From Clostridia bacterium (GTDB lineage: Bacteria > Bacillota > Clostridia > Christensenellales > Aristaeellaceae), in the NCBI GenBank assembly GCA_017471885.1, contig JAFURI010000057.1:1-41600 (forward strand): a DNA stretch of 41,600 nucleotides, given 5' to 3'. Below are positions 15,740 to 23,301 of the stretch, one piece after another. How positions within the stretch are numbered: the stretch's first letter is position 1; each line of letters starts with the position of its first letter. Below the pieces are notes generated by a model. That model had not been told where the DNA came from, did not search any database, and saw only the letters and a list, made by a program, of their open reading frames with translations. Position numbers and translations under genes: made by a program.

Positions 15740-16941
15740 TGAACCGGCAGCTGTACGAAGCCATCGGCTTCTTCACGGAGGAAAAGCGCATCATGCCCTG
15801 CCTCAGCGTCACCTGCGGCACGGCGGATACGGAGCATTACGCCCTGCGCGGCGTGATGAACGAAACGGGCGATCCCCTGACGGAGGACGCGCTGTTTGAT
15901 CTGGCCAGTCTGACCAAGCTCTTTACCGGACTTCTGGTGATGAAGCTCTGCGAGGAGGGCAGGCTGGATCTGCACGCCTTCGTCACCCGGTACGCGCCGC
16001 AGTTTCGTCGGCTTGGGCTGGTGACGGTGGATCAGCTGTTGGGGTTTGAGACCGGCCTTGCCACGCCCCAGCGGGTGGATACCCAGCCCACGGCGGAGGC
16101 GGCCCGGCTGCAGCTGGAGGGCATCGTTCCCCAGCCGGTAAGCGGCAGGCACTACTCGGACATGCATGCCATGGTGCTCAAGTACGTCGTCGAGGGCGCG
16201 GGCGGCAGGAGCTATGAGCGGCTGGTCAAAGAAAAAATCCTTCAGCCGCTGGGCATGAAGGATACCTTCTGCATTGTGCCGGAGAAGGAACGGAGCCGGT
16301 GCGTCAGCTTTAACGGCGAGCATCGCATCGAGCGGGAGAAATACGTGCTACGGGACAATGTGCTTCCCGGCATGCCCCATGATCCCAAGGCGCTGCGGCT
16401 GTGGCCGGAAACATGCGGCCATGCGGGCATGTTCTCCACGCGGCGGGATATGGTAAAGCTGTGTCAGGGCCTGCTGCAGGGGAAGGTTGTCAGCCGGGAG
16501 AGCCTGTTGCACATGGCGGAGAACCGTACCGGGAAAAAGCTGCGGGAGGGCGTGTATACCCAGTATCTGAGCAGCCAATGCTATGTGAAGCACCCGCAGC
16601 AGTACTACTCGGAGATTCCCGTGTACATGAGCGACAGGGCCATCGGCCTGTCAGGCTTTACAGGGCATCATCTGGCGGTGGACATGGAGCGGGGGATCTT
16701 CACCCTGTTCCTGGGCAACCGGGTTATGAACCGCCTGACCGTGCTGCTGCCCGGCGAAGGCAGGAGCCTTGAGGACTGGGGACTGAATCCTGACGGCACG
16801 GGTGAAATCACGTGGACGGACGGGAGCCGGGTACCTTCCTCGGTGAACTATGTGCACCAGAAGGATGCGCATCTGCACAGCGTTGTGCAGCAGGTGCTGG
16901 GTCTTGAACGGTGGACGAAGCCGGGCAGTGAATGGACATAA
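15736..16941 (+). CDS. Serine hydrolase, beta-lactamase/class C-like (PF00144-type)
   Basis: A penicillin-binding-protein-like esterase/peptidase-fold protein of 401 residues. The nucleophile motif SxxK is SLTK in FDLASLTKLFTG (about residues 57-60). The second motif is YSD (about residue 140, in place of YxN), and the third, near the C-terminus, is FTGHHLAVD, where class C enzymes have KTG/HxG. No signal peptide is visible, so it is predicted cytoplasmic, unlike secreted beta-lactamases; a resistance role is unlikely. ATGs at 15736 and 15739 are both possible; the second has GGAG seven bases upstream. It overlaps the preceding kinase gene by four bases, suggesting a shared pathway. Confidence 0.83.
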   Translation: MMNRQLYEAIGFFTEEKRIMPCLSVTCGTADTEHYALRGVMNETGDPLTEDALFDLASLTKLFTGLLVMKLCEEGRLDLHAFVTRYAPQFRRLGLVTVDQLLGFETGLATPQRVDTQPTAEAARLQLEGIVPQPVSGRHYSDMHAMVLKYVVEGAGGRSYERLVKEKILQPLGMKDTFCIVPEKERSRCVSFNGEHRIEREKYVLRDNVLPGMPHDPKALRLWPETCGHAGMFSTRRDMVKLCQGLLQGKVVSRESLLHMAENRTGKKLREGVYTQYLSSQCYVKHPQQYYSEIPVYMSDRAIGLSGFTGHHLAVDMERGIFTLFLGNRVMNRLTVLLPGEGRSLEDWGLNPDGTGEITWTDGSRVPSSVNYVHQKDAHLHSVVQQVLGLERWTKPGSEWT

Positions 16942-17062
16942 GCTCTGCCAGCTGCTCTGCCTGAGCCGGTCGGGTCAGCATGGGCATCAGACCGGTGCAT
17001 TCCCGGGCGCAGGCCACGTCCTCGGTTTCATTGAGCAGATCGGACTGCTTACCGTTTTTCAT
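16808..17062 (-). CDS. Candidate small Cys-containing protein, antisense-overlapping the hydrolase gene
   Basis: An 84-codon ORF reading leftwards, not assigned to any family. Support comes from its start: AAAGGAGG followed by eight bases and ATG, as good a ribosome binding site as any in the window. The first 45 residues look like a real protein, with an acidic ETEDVACARECTG stretch holding a CxxxC pair, then a helix-like AQAEQLAEL segment. From about residue 45 the frame runs antisense into the last 134 bases of the serine hydrolase gene, and that tail is low-complexity Pro/Ser/Ala sequence of doubtful meaning. Either the real protein is short and its stop was lost, or the tail is tolerated. 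No promoter was identified. Confidence 0.5.
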   Translation of the reverse strand: MKNGKQSDLLNETEDVACARECTGLMPMLTRPAQAEQLAELMSIHCPASSTVQDPAPAAQRCADAHPSGAHSSPRKVPGSRPST

Positions 17063-17112
17063 GGGATCAACCTCCTTTACGGCTAACAGCATGCCCTGAA
17101 AAGGGCCTTAGC

Positions 17113-17144
17113 AAACGGACGGCTTTATGGAAGCCGTCCGTTTT
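17113..17144 (+). terminator. Terminator of the hydrolase operon, upstream of ctsR
   Basis: A 13-bp perfect stem, AAACGGACGGCTT (17113-17125) and AAGCCGTCCGTTT (17131-17143), with a five-base loop, ends in TTTT. It isolates the heat shock operon from upstream transcription. Read leftwards the same hairpin lies in the leader of the small ORF but lacks a T-run. A shorter hairpin with a GAAA tetraloop (GCCCT-GAAA-AGGGC, 17093-17106) sits just before it. Confidence 0.85.
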
Positions 17145-17183
17145 GCCGTCTGCGGGCAGGATGGAATTTCCTGCGCCGCAGGG

Positions 17184-17212
17184 TTGCAAATCCGTCGGAA
17201 ATACCGTATAAT
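17184..17212 (+). promoter_or_regulatory. Sigma-A promoter of the ctsR-mcsA-mcsB-clpC operon
   Basis: TTGCAA (17184-17189) and a perfect TATAAT (17207-17212) with 17-base spacing, 46 bases ahead of the ctsR start codon. The CtsR operator begins seven bases after the -10 box, at the expected transcription start. Confidence 0.88.
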
Positions 17213-17218
17213 GAAAAT

Positions 17219-17235
17219 GGTCAAAGAAAGTCAGA
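17219..17235 (+). promoter_or_regulatory. CtsR operator
   Basis: GGTCAAA-GAA-AGTCAGA matches the established CtsR heptad direct repeat (A/GGTCAAA-NAN-A/GGTCAAA) at all but one base of the second heptad. It covers the predicted transcription start of the operon that encodes CtsR itself, so the operon is expected to be autorepressed and released by heat or protein stress. Confidence 0.88.
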
Positions 17236-17258
17236 ATATCAACAAGCGAGGATTGACC

Positions 17259-17729
17259 ATGAGGCTGAGCGATTCCATCGAAACCTTTATCAAGGCGCTG
17301 ATGACGGAGGAGGAAACCTCCGTGGAGCTGAAGCGCAATGAGCTGGCGGAGTACTTCGGCTGCGCGCCGAGCCAGATTAATTATGTGCTGGCGACGCGAT
17401 TCACGCTGGACGACGGTTATATCACCGAATCGCGTCGGGGCGGGGGCGGCTACATCCGCATTGTACGGGTGGTGAACAGCGCCAGTCAGCAGCTGACGTA
17501 CCTGATCAACGAGCGCATCGGCCAGGCCATCACCGAGGCGGAGGCCGTGCGGCTGATCGCCCAGCTGGTGGAGCGGAAGATGATCACCCCCGGCGAGGGT
17601 GGTATCATGCGCGCGGCAGTATCCGCGCCGGCGCTGTCCCTGCCCATGACCGACGCCATGAAGGACGCGCAGCGCGCCCGGAGTCTGAAGGCGATGCTTA
17701 CTGCCGTGGTCCGTCAGGCCCGCGGCTGA
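17259..17729 (+). CDS. ctsR: Transcriptional repressor CtsR
   Basis: Class III heat shock repressor that binds the heptad repeat upstream of clp genes and loses DNA affinity on heating. The 156-residue protein has the winged-helix N-terminal domain (LAEYFGCAPSQINYVLATRF) and the beta-wing with a tetraglycine loop, Gly61-Gly64, preceded by Arg60. This is the known thermosensor loop and the site of arginine phosphorylation by McsB. The C-terminal dimerisation domain is helical. Start is the ATG after GCGAGGA, in a short leader that contains its own operator. First gene of a four-gene operon. Confidence 0.96.
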   Translation: MRLSDSIETFIKALMTEEETSVELKRNELAEYFGCAPSQINYVLATRFTLDDGYITESRRGGGGYIRIVRVVNSASQQLTYLINERIGQAITEAEAVRLIAQLVERKMITPGEGGIMRAAVSAPALSLPMTDAMKDAQRARSLKAMLTAVVRQARG

Positions 17730-17750
17730 ACCGGAAAGGATGTTTATCAG

Positions 17751-18254
17751 ATGCTTTGTGAGGAATGCAAGGTCAACGAGGCGACCTATACCCTGTCCGT
17801 CATGATGGGGGATGAGGTCAAAACCCGTCATCTGTGCGGGGAATGCATGGCGAAAATGAACATGACGCTGAACAGCGGCAATATCAAGAATCTGCTCAGC
17901 TCCATACTTTCCGCCATTACGGGGAATGATACCCCTGCGGAGAAGCAGCAGGAGGTGGTGTGTCCCCGCTGCCGTACCACGCTGAGTCAGTTTACCAAGT
18001 CGGGCCATCTGGGCTGTCCGGGGTGCTACGAGGCTTTCCATGAGCAGCTGCAGCCGATGCTTTTGCAGATTCACGGCCGCGTGCAGCATGCAGGCCGTCA
18101 GCCTCTGGCGACGGAGGACGCCCAGCGCGCCCGCAGCCGTCAGGAGCAGCTGACCCGGCTGATGGAGCAGGCCGTGGCGCTGGAGGACTTTGAGACCGCC
18201 GCCCAGCTGCGCGATCAGCTGCGGGCGCTGGCGGCAAAGGAGGCGCAGGCATGA
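17751..18254 (+). CDS. mcsA: McsA, zinc-finger activator of the arginine kinase McsB
   Basis: Adaptor that activates McsB and takes part in CtsR and Clp regulation. The 167 residues contain four CxxC pairs: CEEC (3-6), CGEC, CPRC and CPGC, forming two zinc-binding sites. A C-terminal UVR-type coiled coil (LTRLMEQAVALEDFETAAQL, about 139-158) matches the motif in the ClpC middle domain. It starts 21 bases after ctsR behind GGAAAGGA, and its stop overlaps mcsB by four bases (ATGA). Confidence 0.94.
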   Translation: MLCEECKVNEATYTLSVMMGDEVKTRHLCGECMAKMNMTLNSGNIKNLLSSILSAITGNDTPAEKQQEVVCPRCRTTLSQFTKSGHLGCPGCYEAFHEQLQPMLLQIHGRVQHAGRQPLATEDAQRARSRQEQLTRLMEQAVALEDFETAAQLRDQLRALAAKEAQA

Positions 18255-19240
18255 CGAACGGAACAGTACTGTCCTCCCGGGTGCGCCTGGCCAGGAATTA
18301 TGAGGATCTGCCCTTCGATACGGGCAAAAAGCCGGAGGAGGCCGCTACCTGCATCAGCCGCACAGCCAACGCGCTGGCGTTGTCGGGGCTGGGCGACGGC
18401 TTCCAGCTGATCCGCCTGAACACGCTGACCGATACCCAGCGCAAGGCGCTGGCGGAAAGCAGGCTGATCAGCAAGGATCTCTTGCGTGAACCGGAAACGG
18501 CGGCGGTGCTTCTGCGCCACGAGGATGCGGTGTCTGTGATGATCAACGAGGAGGATCATCTGCGGATTCAGGCCGTGCGGCCGGGGCTTGACCTGCTGGG
18601 AGCGGCGTCGGCCTGCTTCCGCGTGGACGATGCGCTGAGCCGGCAGGTCGCCTTTGCCTTTGACAAGCAGCTGGGCTATCTCACCGCCTGTCCCACCAAT
18701 ACCGGCACCGGCATGCGGGCATCGCTGCTGATGCACCTGCCCATGCTTACCGTCTGCAAGCAGATGGGCAACGTGGGGCAGATTGTAGCCAAGGTGGGTC
18801 TGACCATCCGCGGCGTATACGGTGAGGGCAACGAGGCGCTGGGTAATCTGTACCAGGTATCCAATCAGGTGACGCTGGGCCGCACGGAGCAGGAGCTGAT
18901 CAGCGCGGTGACGGCGGTGGGGCATCAGCTGAAGGACATGGAGGCTGTATTGCGGGAGAAGACCTTTACCACCAGCCGGGTGACGCTGGAGGATACCATC
19001 TTCCGCGCGTGGGGACTGATGAAGTTTGCCCGTATCATGCCGCTGAAGGAGTTCTTCAAGCATTGGAGCGGCGTGCGGCTGGGCGCGGAGCTGGGGCTTC
19101 TGCCTGTGTCGCTGGAAACGGTGGACGCGCTGCTGGAGCAGTGTCAGGACGCGAATCTGCAGGCGCAGGCGGAAACCACCCTTTCCGGCATCCTGCTGGA
19201 TGCAAAGCGTGCGCTGACCATCCGCAAGGCGCTGAAGTGA
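18251..19240 (+). CDS. mcsB: Protein arginine kinase McsB
   Basis: ATP:guanido phosphotransferase-fold kinase that phosphorylates arginines on proteins, marking them for ClpC-ClpP and modifying CtsR. Visible signatures are SSRVRLARNYEDLPF at the N-terminus, NEEDHLRIQ, and CPTNTGTGMRAS with the catalytic-loop cysteine. At 329 residues it is shorter than bacillar McsB (about 360). Near the C-terminus the family's RDxxRA phosphoarginine-binding motif appears as LDAKRA (residues 316-321), missing its first arginine. Coupled to mcsA by an ATGA overlap; clpC follows after 82 bases. Confidence 0.94.
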   Translation: MTNGTVLSSRVRLARNYEDLPFDTGKKPEEAATCISRTANALALSGLGDGFQLIRLNTLTDTQRKALAESRLISKDLLREPETAAVLLRHEDAVSVMINEEDHLRIQAVRPGLDLLGAASACFRVDDALSRQVAFAFDKQLGYLTACPTNTGTGMRASLLMHLPMLTVCKQMGNVGQIVAKVGLTIRGVYGEGNEALGNLYQVSNQVTLGRTEQELISAVTAVGHQLKDMEAVLREKTFTTSRVTLEDTIFRAWGLMKFARIMPLKEFFKHWSGVRLGAELGLLPVSLETVDALLEQCQDANLQAQAETTLSGILLDAKRALTIRKALK

Positions 19241-19322
19241 CTGGGACGCCGGAGCATGCCTGCTCCTATGGCGATGACGACAAGATGCAGGAAGACCGCG
19301 TCTCCTGCAAGGAGGCATATAG

Positions 19323-21782
19323 ATGGCAATATTCGGACGATTTACGGAGCGCGCCCAGCGGGCGCTGGCCTCCGCCCAGCGTGCGGCTGCGGAGATGAAG
19401 CAGCCCTATGTGGGCACGGAGCATATTCTGCTGGGTCTTCTGCGGGAGGGCGACGTGCCCCCGGCCATGGAGGGCCGGGTGACGGAGGAGGCCGTGCGGG
19501 AAATGATGTCTTCCGGCGGCGAGACCCATCTGCTGACCGGCTCGCCCCGGTTTGAGCTGACGCCCCGGGCAAAGAAGCTGCTGGAGCTGTCCATTCTGGA
19601 GAGCCGCAAGCTGGGCCAGACCTACGTCAGTGTGGAGCATTTCTGGCTGGCGATCCTCCGGGAGGGGGACGGCGTGGCGGGGAGCATCCTGCGTCAGCTT
19701 GGCGTGGATTTTGACCGGGCGCGGCAGGAACTGATCCAGCGCATCCGCATGGAGCATACCGCCGGCGGCAGGCCTGACGAGGGCGAGCGGGAGAACGGTC
19801 CGGGCAAGGAAAAGCGGGACGCGCAGGCCCTGACCCAGTACACCCGCGATCTGACCCGTGCCGCCGAGAACAGCGAGCTGGATCCGGTGATCGGCCGGGA
19901 CAAGGAGATCCAGCGCATTATCCAGATTCTTATCCGCCGCACCAAGAACAATCCTGTGCTCATCGGCGAGCCGGGCGTGGGTAAATCCGCCGTGGTGGAA
20001 GGACTGGCCCAGCGCATCGTGCAGGGGAATATCCCGGAGATGCTGGTGGGCAAGCGCATCCTGTCGCTGGATATGGGCAGCATCGTGGCGGGCAGTAAGT
20101 ACCGTGGCGAGTTTGAGGAGCGCATCAAGAACGTGCTGACCGAGGTGCGCAAGGCGGGAAACGTCCTGCTGTTCATCGATGAGATCCACACCATCGTGGG
20201 CGCTGGCTCCGCCGAGGGCAGCCTTGACGCGGCCAACATCATGAAGCCTGCGCTGGCAAGGGGCGAGGTGCAGTGCATCGGCGCAACCACGCTGGACGAG
20301 TACCGCAAGCATATCGAGAAGGACGCTGCGCTGGAGCGGCGTTTCCAGCCGGTCAATGTGGGCGAACCCAATGCAGAGGAGGCGCTCGCCATCCTCCATG
20401 GTCTGCGGGACCGCTATGAGGCGCATCACAAGGTACGTATTACCGACGAGGCGCTTTCGGCGGCGGTCACCCTGTCCGACCGCTACATTGCCGATCGCTA
20501 TCTGCCGGACAAGGCCATCGACCTGATGGACGAGGCCTGCTCCCGCGTGCGCATTGAAACCTACACCGCGCCTCCGGACGTGAAGCAGCAGGAAAAGCAG
20601 CTGGAGACCCTGCTGATTGAAAAGAAGGACGCCATCAATCATCAGGATTTCGAGAAGGCCGCTTCCCTGCGCGATCAGGAACGCTGCCTCAGGCAGGAGA
20701 TCGAGATGAAGCGCGCGGCGTGGAATCAGAAGCAGGCCGCCGCCAAGGACGTGGTCACCGAGGATGATATTGCCGAGGTGGTTGCCAGCTGGACGGGCAT
20801 TCCCGCTCAGAAGATGACCCAGAGCGAAGCGGAACGCCTTCTGCATCTGGAGGACGTGCTCCACGGCCGGGTAATCGGTCAGGAGGAGGCGGTGGGCGCG
20901 GTAAGCCGGGCTATCCGCCGGGCCCGCGCAGGCCTCAAGGACCCCAAGCGGCCCATCGGCAGCTTCATCTTCCTGGGCCCCACCGGCGTGGGCAAGACCG
21001 AATTGTGCCGCGCGCTGGGCGAGGCCATGTTCGGCGACGAGGACTGCGTCATCCGCATCGACATGAGCGAATATATGGAGAAGCACACTACCTCCCGCCT
21101 GATGGGTTCGCCTCCCGGGTATGTGGGCTATGAGGAGGGCGGTCAGCTGACGGAGGCCGTGCGCCGCCGGCCTTACTCTGTGGTGCTTCTTGACGAGGTG
21201 GAAAAGGCTCATCCCGAGGTGTTCAACGTACTGCTGCAGATTCTGGAGGACGGCCGCCTCACCGACAATACGGGCCGGGTGGTCAGCTTCAAGAACACGA
21301 TTATCGTCATGACCAGCAACGCAGGCGCGCATCAGATCGGCTCCGGGCGCAGCCTGGGCTTCGGCGCCAAGGCCATGGCGGAGGCTGCCAATTACGAGGC
21401 CATGAAGGAAGCGGTGATGAAGCAGGTAAAGGAACTGTTCCGGCCGGAATTCATCAACCGTGTGGACGAGCTGATCGTGTTCCATCCGCTGGGCGAGGAG
21501 CATATCCGCAGCATTGCCGGGCTGATGCTCTCCCAGGTAGCCAACCGCCTGGAGGAACGCGACGTGCACCTGATCTGGGACGAGGATGCGCTGCATCATC
21601 TTGCTGACGAGGGTTATGATCCCAAGTACGGCGCTCGCCCCCTGCGCCGGGTGATCCAGCGCACGGTGGAGGATACCCTCTCCGAGGAGCTGATTGCAGG
21701 CCGCATCGCGCTGGGCGATACCGTCAGCCTGAAGGTCAGGGACGGACACATCGCCGTGGAAAAGGACAGCGCAAAGGCATAA
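19323..21782 (+). CDS. clpC: ATP-dependent Clp protease ATP-binding subunit ClpC
   Basis: Hsp100 unfoldase that feeds substrates, including arginine-phosphorylated proteins, to ClpP. The 819 residues comprise an N-terminal repeat domain ([17 protein letters not shown] and its second copy), AAA1 with Walker [14 protein letters not shown] (about 214), a middle domain with a UVR-type coiled coil ([19 protein letters not shown]), AAA2 with Walker [11 protein letters not shown] (about 552), and the ClpP-docking loop LGF in GRSLGFGAK. All ATPase motifs are intact. AAGGAGG precedes the ATG. Last gene of the CtsR-controlled operon; no clpP in the window. Confidence 0.97.
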   Translation: MAIFGRFTERAQRALASAQRAAAEMKQPYVGTEHILLGLLREGDVPPAMEGRVTEEAVREMMSSGGETHLLTGSPRFELTPRAKKLLELSILESRKLGQTYVSVEHFWLAILREGDGVAGSILRQLGVDFDRARQELIQRIRMEHTAGGRPDEGERENGPGKEKRDAQALTQYTRDLTRAAENSELDPVIGRDKEIQRIIQILIRRTKNNPVLIGEPGVGKSAVVEGLAQRIVQGNIPEMLVGKRILSLDMGSIVAGSKYRGEFEERIKNVLTEVRKAGNVLLFIDEIHTIVGAGSAEGSLDAANIMKPALARGEVQCIGATTLDEYRKHIEKDAALERRFQPVNVGEPNAEEALAILHGLRDRYEAHHKVRITDEALSAAVTLSDRYIADRYLPDKAIDLMDEACSRVRIETYTAPPDVKQQEKQLETLLIEKKDAINHQDFEKAASLRDQERCLRQEIEMKRAAWNQKQAAAKDVVTEDDIAEVVASWTGIPAQKMTQSEAERLLHLEDVLHGRVIGQEEAVGAVSRAIRRARAGLKDPKRPIGSFIFLGPTGVGKTELCRALGEAMFGDEDCVIRIDMSEYMEKHTTSRLMGSPPGYVGYEEGGQLTEAVRRRPYSVVLLDEVEKAHPEVFNVLLQILEDGRLTDNTGRVVSFKNTIIVMTSNAGAHQIGSGRSLGFGAKAMAEAANYEAMKEAVMKQVKELFRPEFINRVDELIVFHPLGEEHIRSIAGLMLSQVANRLEERDVHLIWDEDALHHLADEGYDPKYGARPLRRVIQRTVEDTLSEELIAGRIALGDTVSLKVRDGHIAVEKDSAKA

Positions 21783-21797
21783 TCCGCATAAAGAAAG

Positions 21798-21829
21798 GAC
21801 CGCTTCGGCTTTAAAGAGCCGAAGCGGTC
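21798..21829. terminator. Hairpin A; likely terminator for the leftward sgnh transcript
   Basis: A perfect 13-bp stem, GACCGCTTCGGCT (21798-21810) and AGCCGAAGCGGTC (21817-21829), loop TTAAAG. On the minus strand it is followed by CTTTCTTTATG, so the T-rich tail serves leftward transcription; on the plus strand there is no T-run. It is a near-copy of hairpin D at 22015. Confidence 0.7.
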
Positions 21830-21853
21830 AGAACATCAATAAAGCCCGCAACC

Positions 21854-21887
21854 GCAAAGGCTCCTGCTTTTTAGCAGGAGCCTTTGC
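21854..21887. repeat. Hairpin B, 15-bp perfect stem-loop
   Basis: GCAAAGGCTCCTGCT (21854-21868) and AGCAGGAGCCTTTGC (21873-21887) with a TTTT loop. Neither side has a strong T-run, so a simple terminator role is doubtful; it may be part of a structured element with its neighbours. Confidence 0.7.
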
Positions 21888-22014
21888 TTGCTGTGTTGAC
21901 TGCGGCAGCAAATTCGGTCATTTACGTCTGTGTAAACTCCCTCATTTGCAGCCTTGTCGCCTTGCCTTGCAGACTTTTTGAAGCTCTGCAAAGCATCGAC
22001 TTTGTCGATGCTTT
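21888..22014. other. Structured intergenic stretch including hairpin C
   Basis: No coding frame of note. Several nested inverted repeats are visible: TTGCTG/CAGCAA (21888/21906), GCAAAT/ATTTGC (21908/21944) enclosing TTTAC/GTAAA (21921/21932), TTGCAGA/TCTGCAA (21967/21985), and the perfect hairpin AAAGCATCGAC-TTT-GTCGATGCTTT (21990-22014). CCTTG occurs three times at 21952-21969. Some pairings are alternatives to each other. The density of pairing suggests a folded RNA or a mobile palindromic repeat rather than spacer DNA. Confidence 0.5.
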
Positions 22015-22049
22015 GACCGGTTCGGCTTTACAGAGCCGAACCGGTCTTT
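22015..22049 (+). terminator. Hairpin D; likely terminator for clpC transcription
   Basis: A perfect 13-bp stem, GACCGGTTCGGCT (22015-22027) and AGCCGAACCGGTC (22034-22046), loop TTACAG, followed on the plus strand by TTTGTT. It abuts the stop codon of the convergent SGNH hydrolase gene. Confidence 0.7.
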
Positions 22050-22050
22050 G

Positions 22051-22614
22051 TTATGCCTGATCCTTTTCGATGCAGCGGATAATCGCCTGCGCCGCCAGCA
22101 CCGAGCCTGCAGGGGAGGGATGATAATCGTCCGGCTGGTACAGATCGATCAGCCCCCGCGCAGCGGAGAAGGCCCGGCCTGCGTCGGCGACCAGCGCGCT
22201 GTTTTCCTCTGCAGCCTGATGATAAGCCGCGTACAGGGCTGCGTCCATTTCCTCATAGGTAAGGCCGGTGGAAGCCAGCTTTTCCGTACCGTCCCGGTAG
22301 GCCCATGTGGCGTAGAGCAGGGGCTTTGCGCCGTTTTGCCGGATAAGGCTGCACAGCTCCCGCACGCTGCGGCGGAAGGCCTCGCTCTCGGCGAAGGGGG
22401 CGCGGCTCTGCTCCTGCAGTACCACATAATCATATTTCTCGTTTTGCAGGGCAGGCAGGGTGCGTGCACCCAGCTCTGTTTCAGGATTCAGATGCTCCGC
22501 CAGCCGTGCGCCGCCCCGGGTGTGGGAGACTACTTCCCAGCCGGTCATAGCGGAAAGCAGCCGGGGCATGTCGTTGTAGTAGGTGAAGCTGTTGCCCAGC
22601 ATCAGGATTCTCAT
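22051..22614 (-). CDS. SGNH/GDSL-type hydrolase family protein
   Basis: A predicted cytoplasmic esterase-like enzyme of 187 residues; substrate unknown. The N-terminal block is MRILMLGNSFTYYNDMP, with Ser9 as the nucleophile position in GNSFT. The YVVLQEQSRAP segment follows, and the catalytic Asp-His pair is in DDYHPSPAGSVLAA near the C-terminus. The pattern resembles the DUF4886 subgroup. No signal peptide. GGAGG is well spaced before the ATG. It lies 21 bases after the NUDIX gene in the same direction, so the two are probably co-transcribed. Confidence 0.82.
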   Translation of the reverse strand: MRILMLGNSFTYYNDMPRLLSAMTGWEVVSHTRGGARLAEHLNPETELGARTLPALQNEKYDYVVLQEQSRAPFAESEAFRRSVRELCSLIRQNGAKPLLYATWAYRDGTEKLASTGLTYEEMDAALYAAYHQAAEENSALVADAGRAFSAARGLIDLYQPDDYHPSPAGSVLAAQAIIRCIEKDQA

Positions 22615-22635
22615 GGCGTTTCCTCCTATGCAGCC

Positions 22636-23190
22636 TCAAAGGCACTTTCCGATCAGTTTTTTGTAGATGCGTTCCACCATCCACGGTTCGGTGGGGAGGG
22701 TCACGGCTTCCTCAAGGGTCAGCCAGCGCACGGCCTGATTCTCATCCGGCGCGACAATCAACGCCTCGTCTTCCTCAGCTTCCGCCAGATAAGTGACGTT
22801 CATATGCAGATGGGAGGGCACGTACGCGCCGCGTTTTTCGTGGCCGCATACCTGCAGCGTTTCCAGCGAGAAAACGTCGTCGCTGACCAGCCGCGCATGC
22901 CGGACGCCGGTTTCCTCCTGCAGCTCCCGCATGGCCACGGCGCGAAGATCCGCCTCGCCGTCGGCGTGACCGCCGATCCATGCCCAGGAGTCGTACAGGT
23001 TGTGGTAGGCCATCAGCACTTTGGTGCGCGGTGGATTGACCACCCACACCGAGGCGGAAAAGTGGGCCAAAAGATTGCTGCGCAAAAGGCAGTCATCGTT
23101 TTCGCGGATAAAGCGGAGCATGACCTCCTGGTCTTTTTCTTCCTGCTCGCAGCAGGGCTGATAGCGTTCGATCTCGCGGATCAGGCTCAT
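22636..23190 (-). CDS. NUDIX hydrolase
   Basis: A 184-residue NUDIX-fold pyrophosphohydrolase. The NUDIX box is complete: GGHADGEADLRAVAMRELQEETG (GX5EX7REUXEEXGU, about residues 71-93), preceded by AWIG. The ~40-residue N-terminal extension and the sequence after the box (ETLQVCGHEKRGAYVPSHLH) are seen in a clostridial subgroup that is not biochemically assigned. The start was placed at MSLIRE because AAAGGA lies nine bases upstream; the frame stays open further upstream but crosses the promoter. Confidence 0.88.
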   Translation of the reverse strand: MSLIREIERYQPCCEQEEKDQEVMLRFIRENDDCLLRSNLLAHFSASVWVVNPPRTKVLMAYHNLYDSWAWIGGHADGEADLRAVAMRELQEETGVRHARLVSDDVFSLETLQVCGHEKRGAYVPSHLHMNVTYLAEAEEDEALIVAPDENQAVRWLTLEEAVTLPTEPWMVERIYKKLIGKCL

Positions 23191-23223
23191 GGCGCGTCTT
23201 CCTTTCGGGCGGATGATGGTATC

Positions 23224-23252
23224 AGCATAGCACGACACGGGGGAATAATCAA
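23224..23252 (-). promoter_or_regulatory. Sigma-A-type promoter for the NUDIX-SGNH pair
   Basis: On the minus strand TTGATT (23247-23252) and TATGCT (23224-23229) are 17 bases apart, between the htrA terminator and the NUDIX start. Confidence 0.65.
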
Positions 23253-23259
23253 GCGGACG

Positions 23260-23291
23260 AAAAAATCCCCCGGCTGCATAAGGCCGGGGGA
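23260..23291 (-). terminator. Terminator of the htrA gene
   Basis: On the minus strand TCCCCCGG pairs with CCGGGGGA (9 bp including an extra C-G pair) around an eight-base loop and is followed by six T. It begins about ten bases after the htrA stop codon. Confidence 0.9.
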
Positions 23292-23301
23292 AAAAGGATG
23301 C

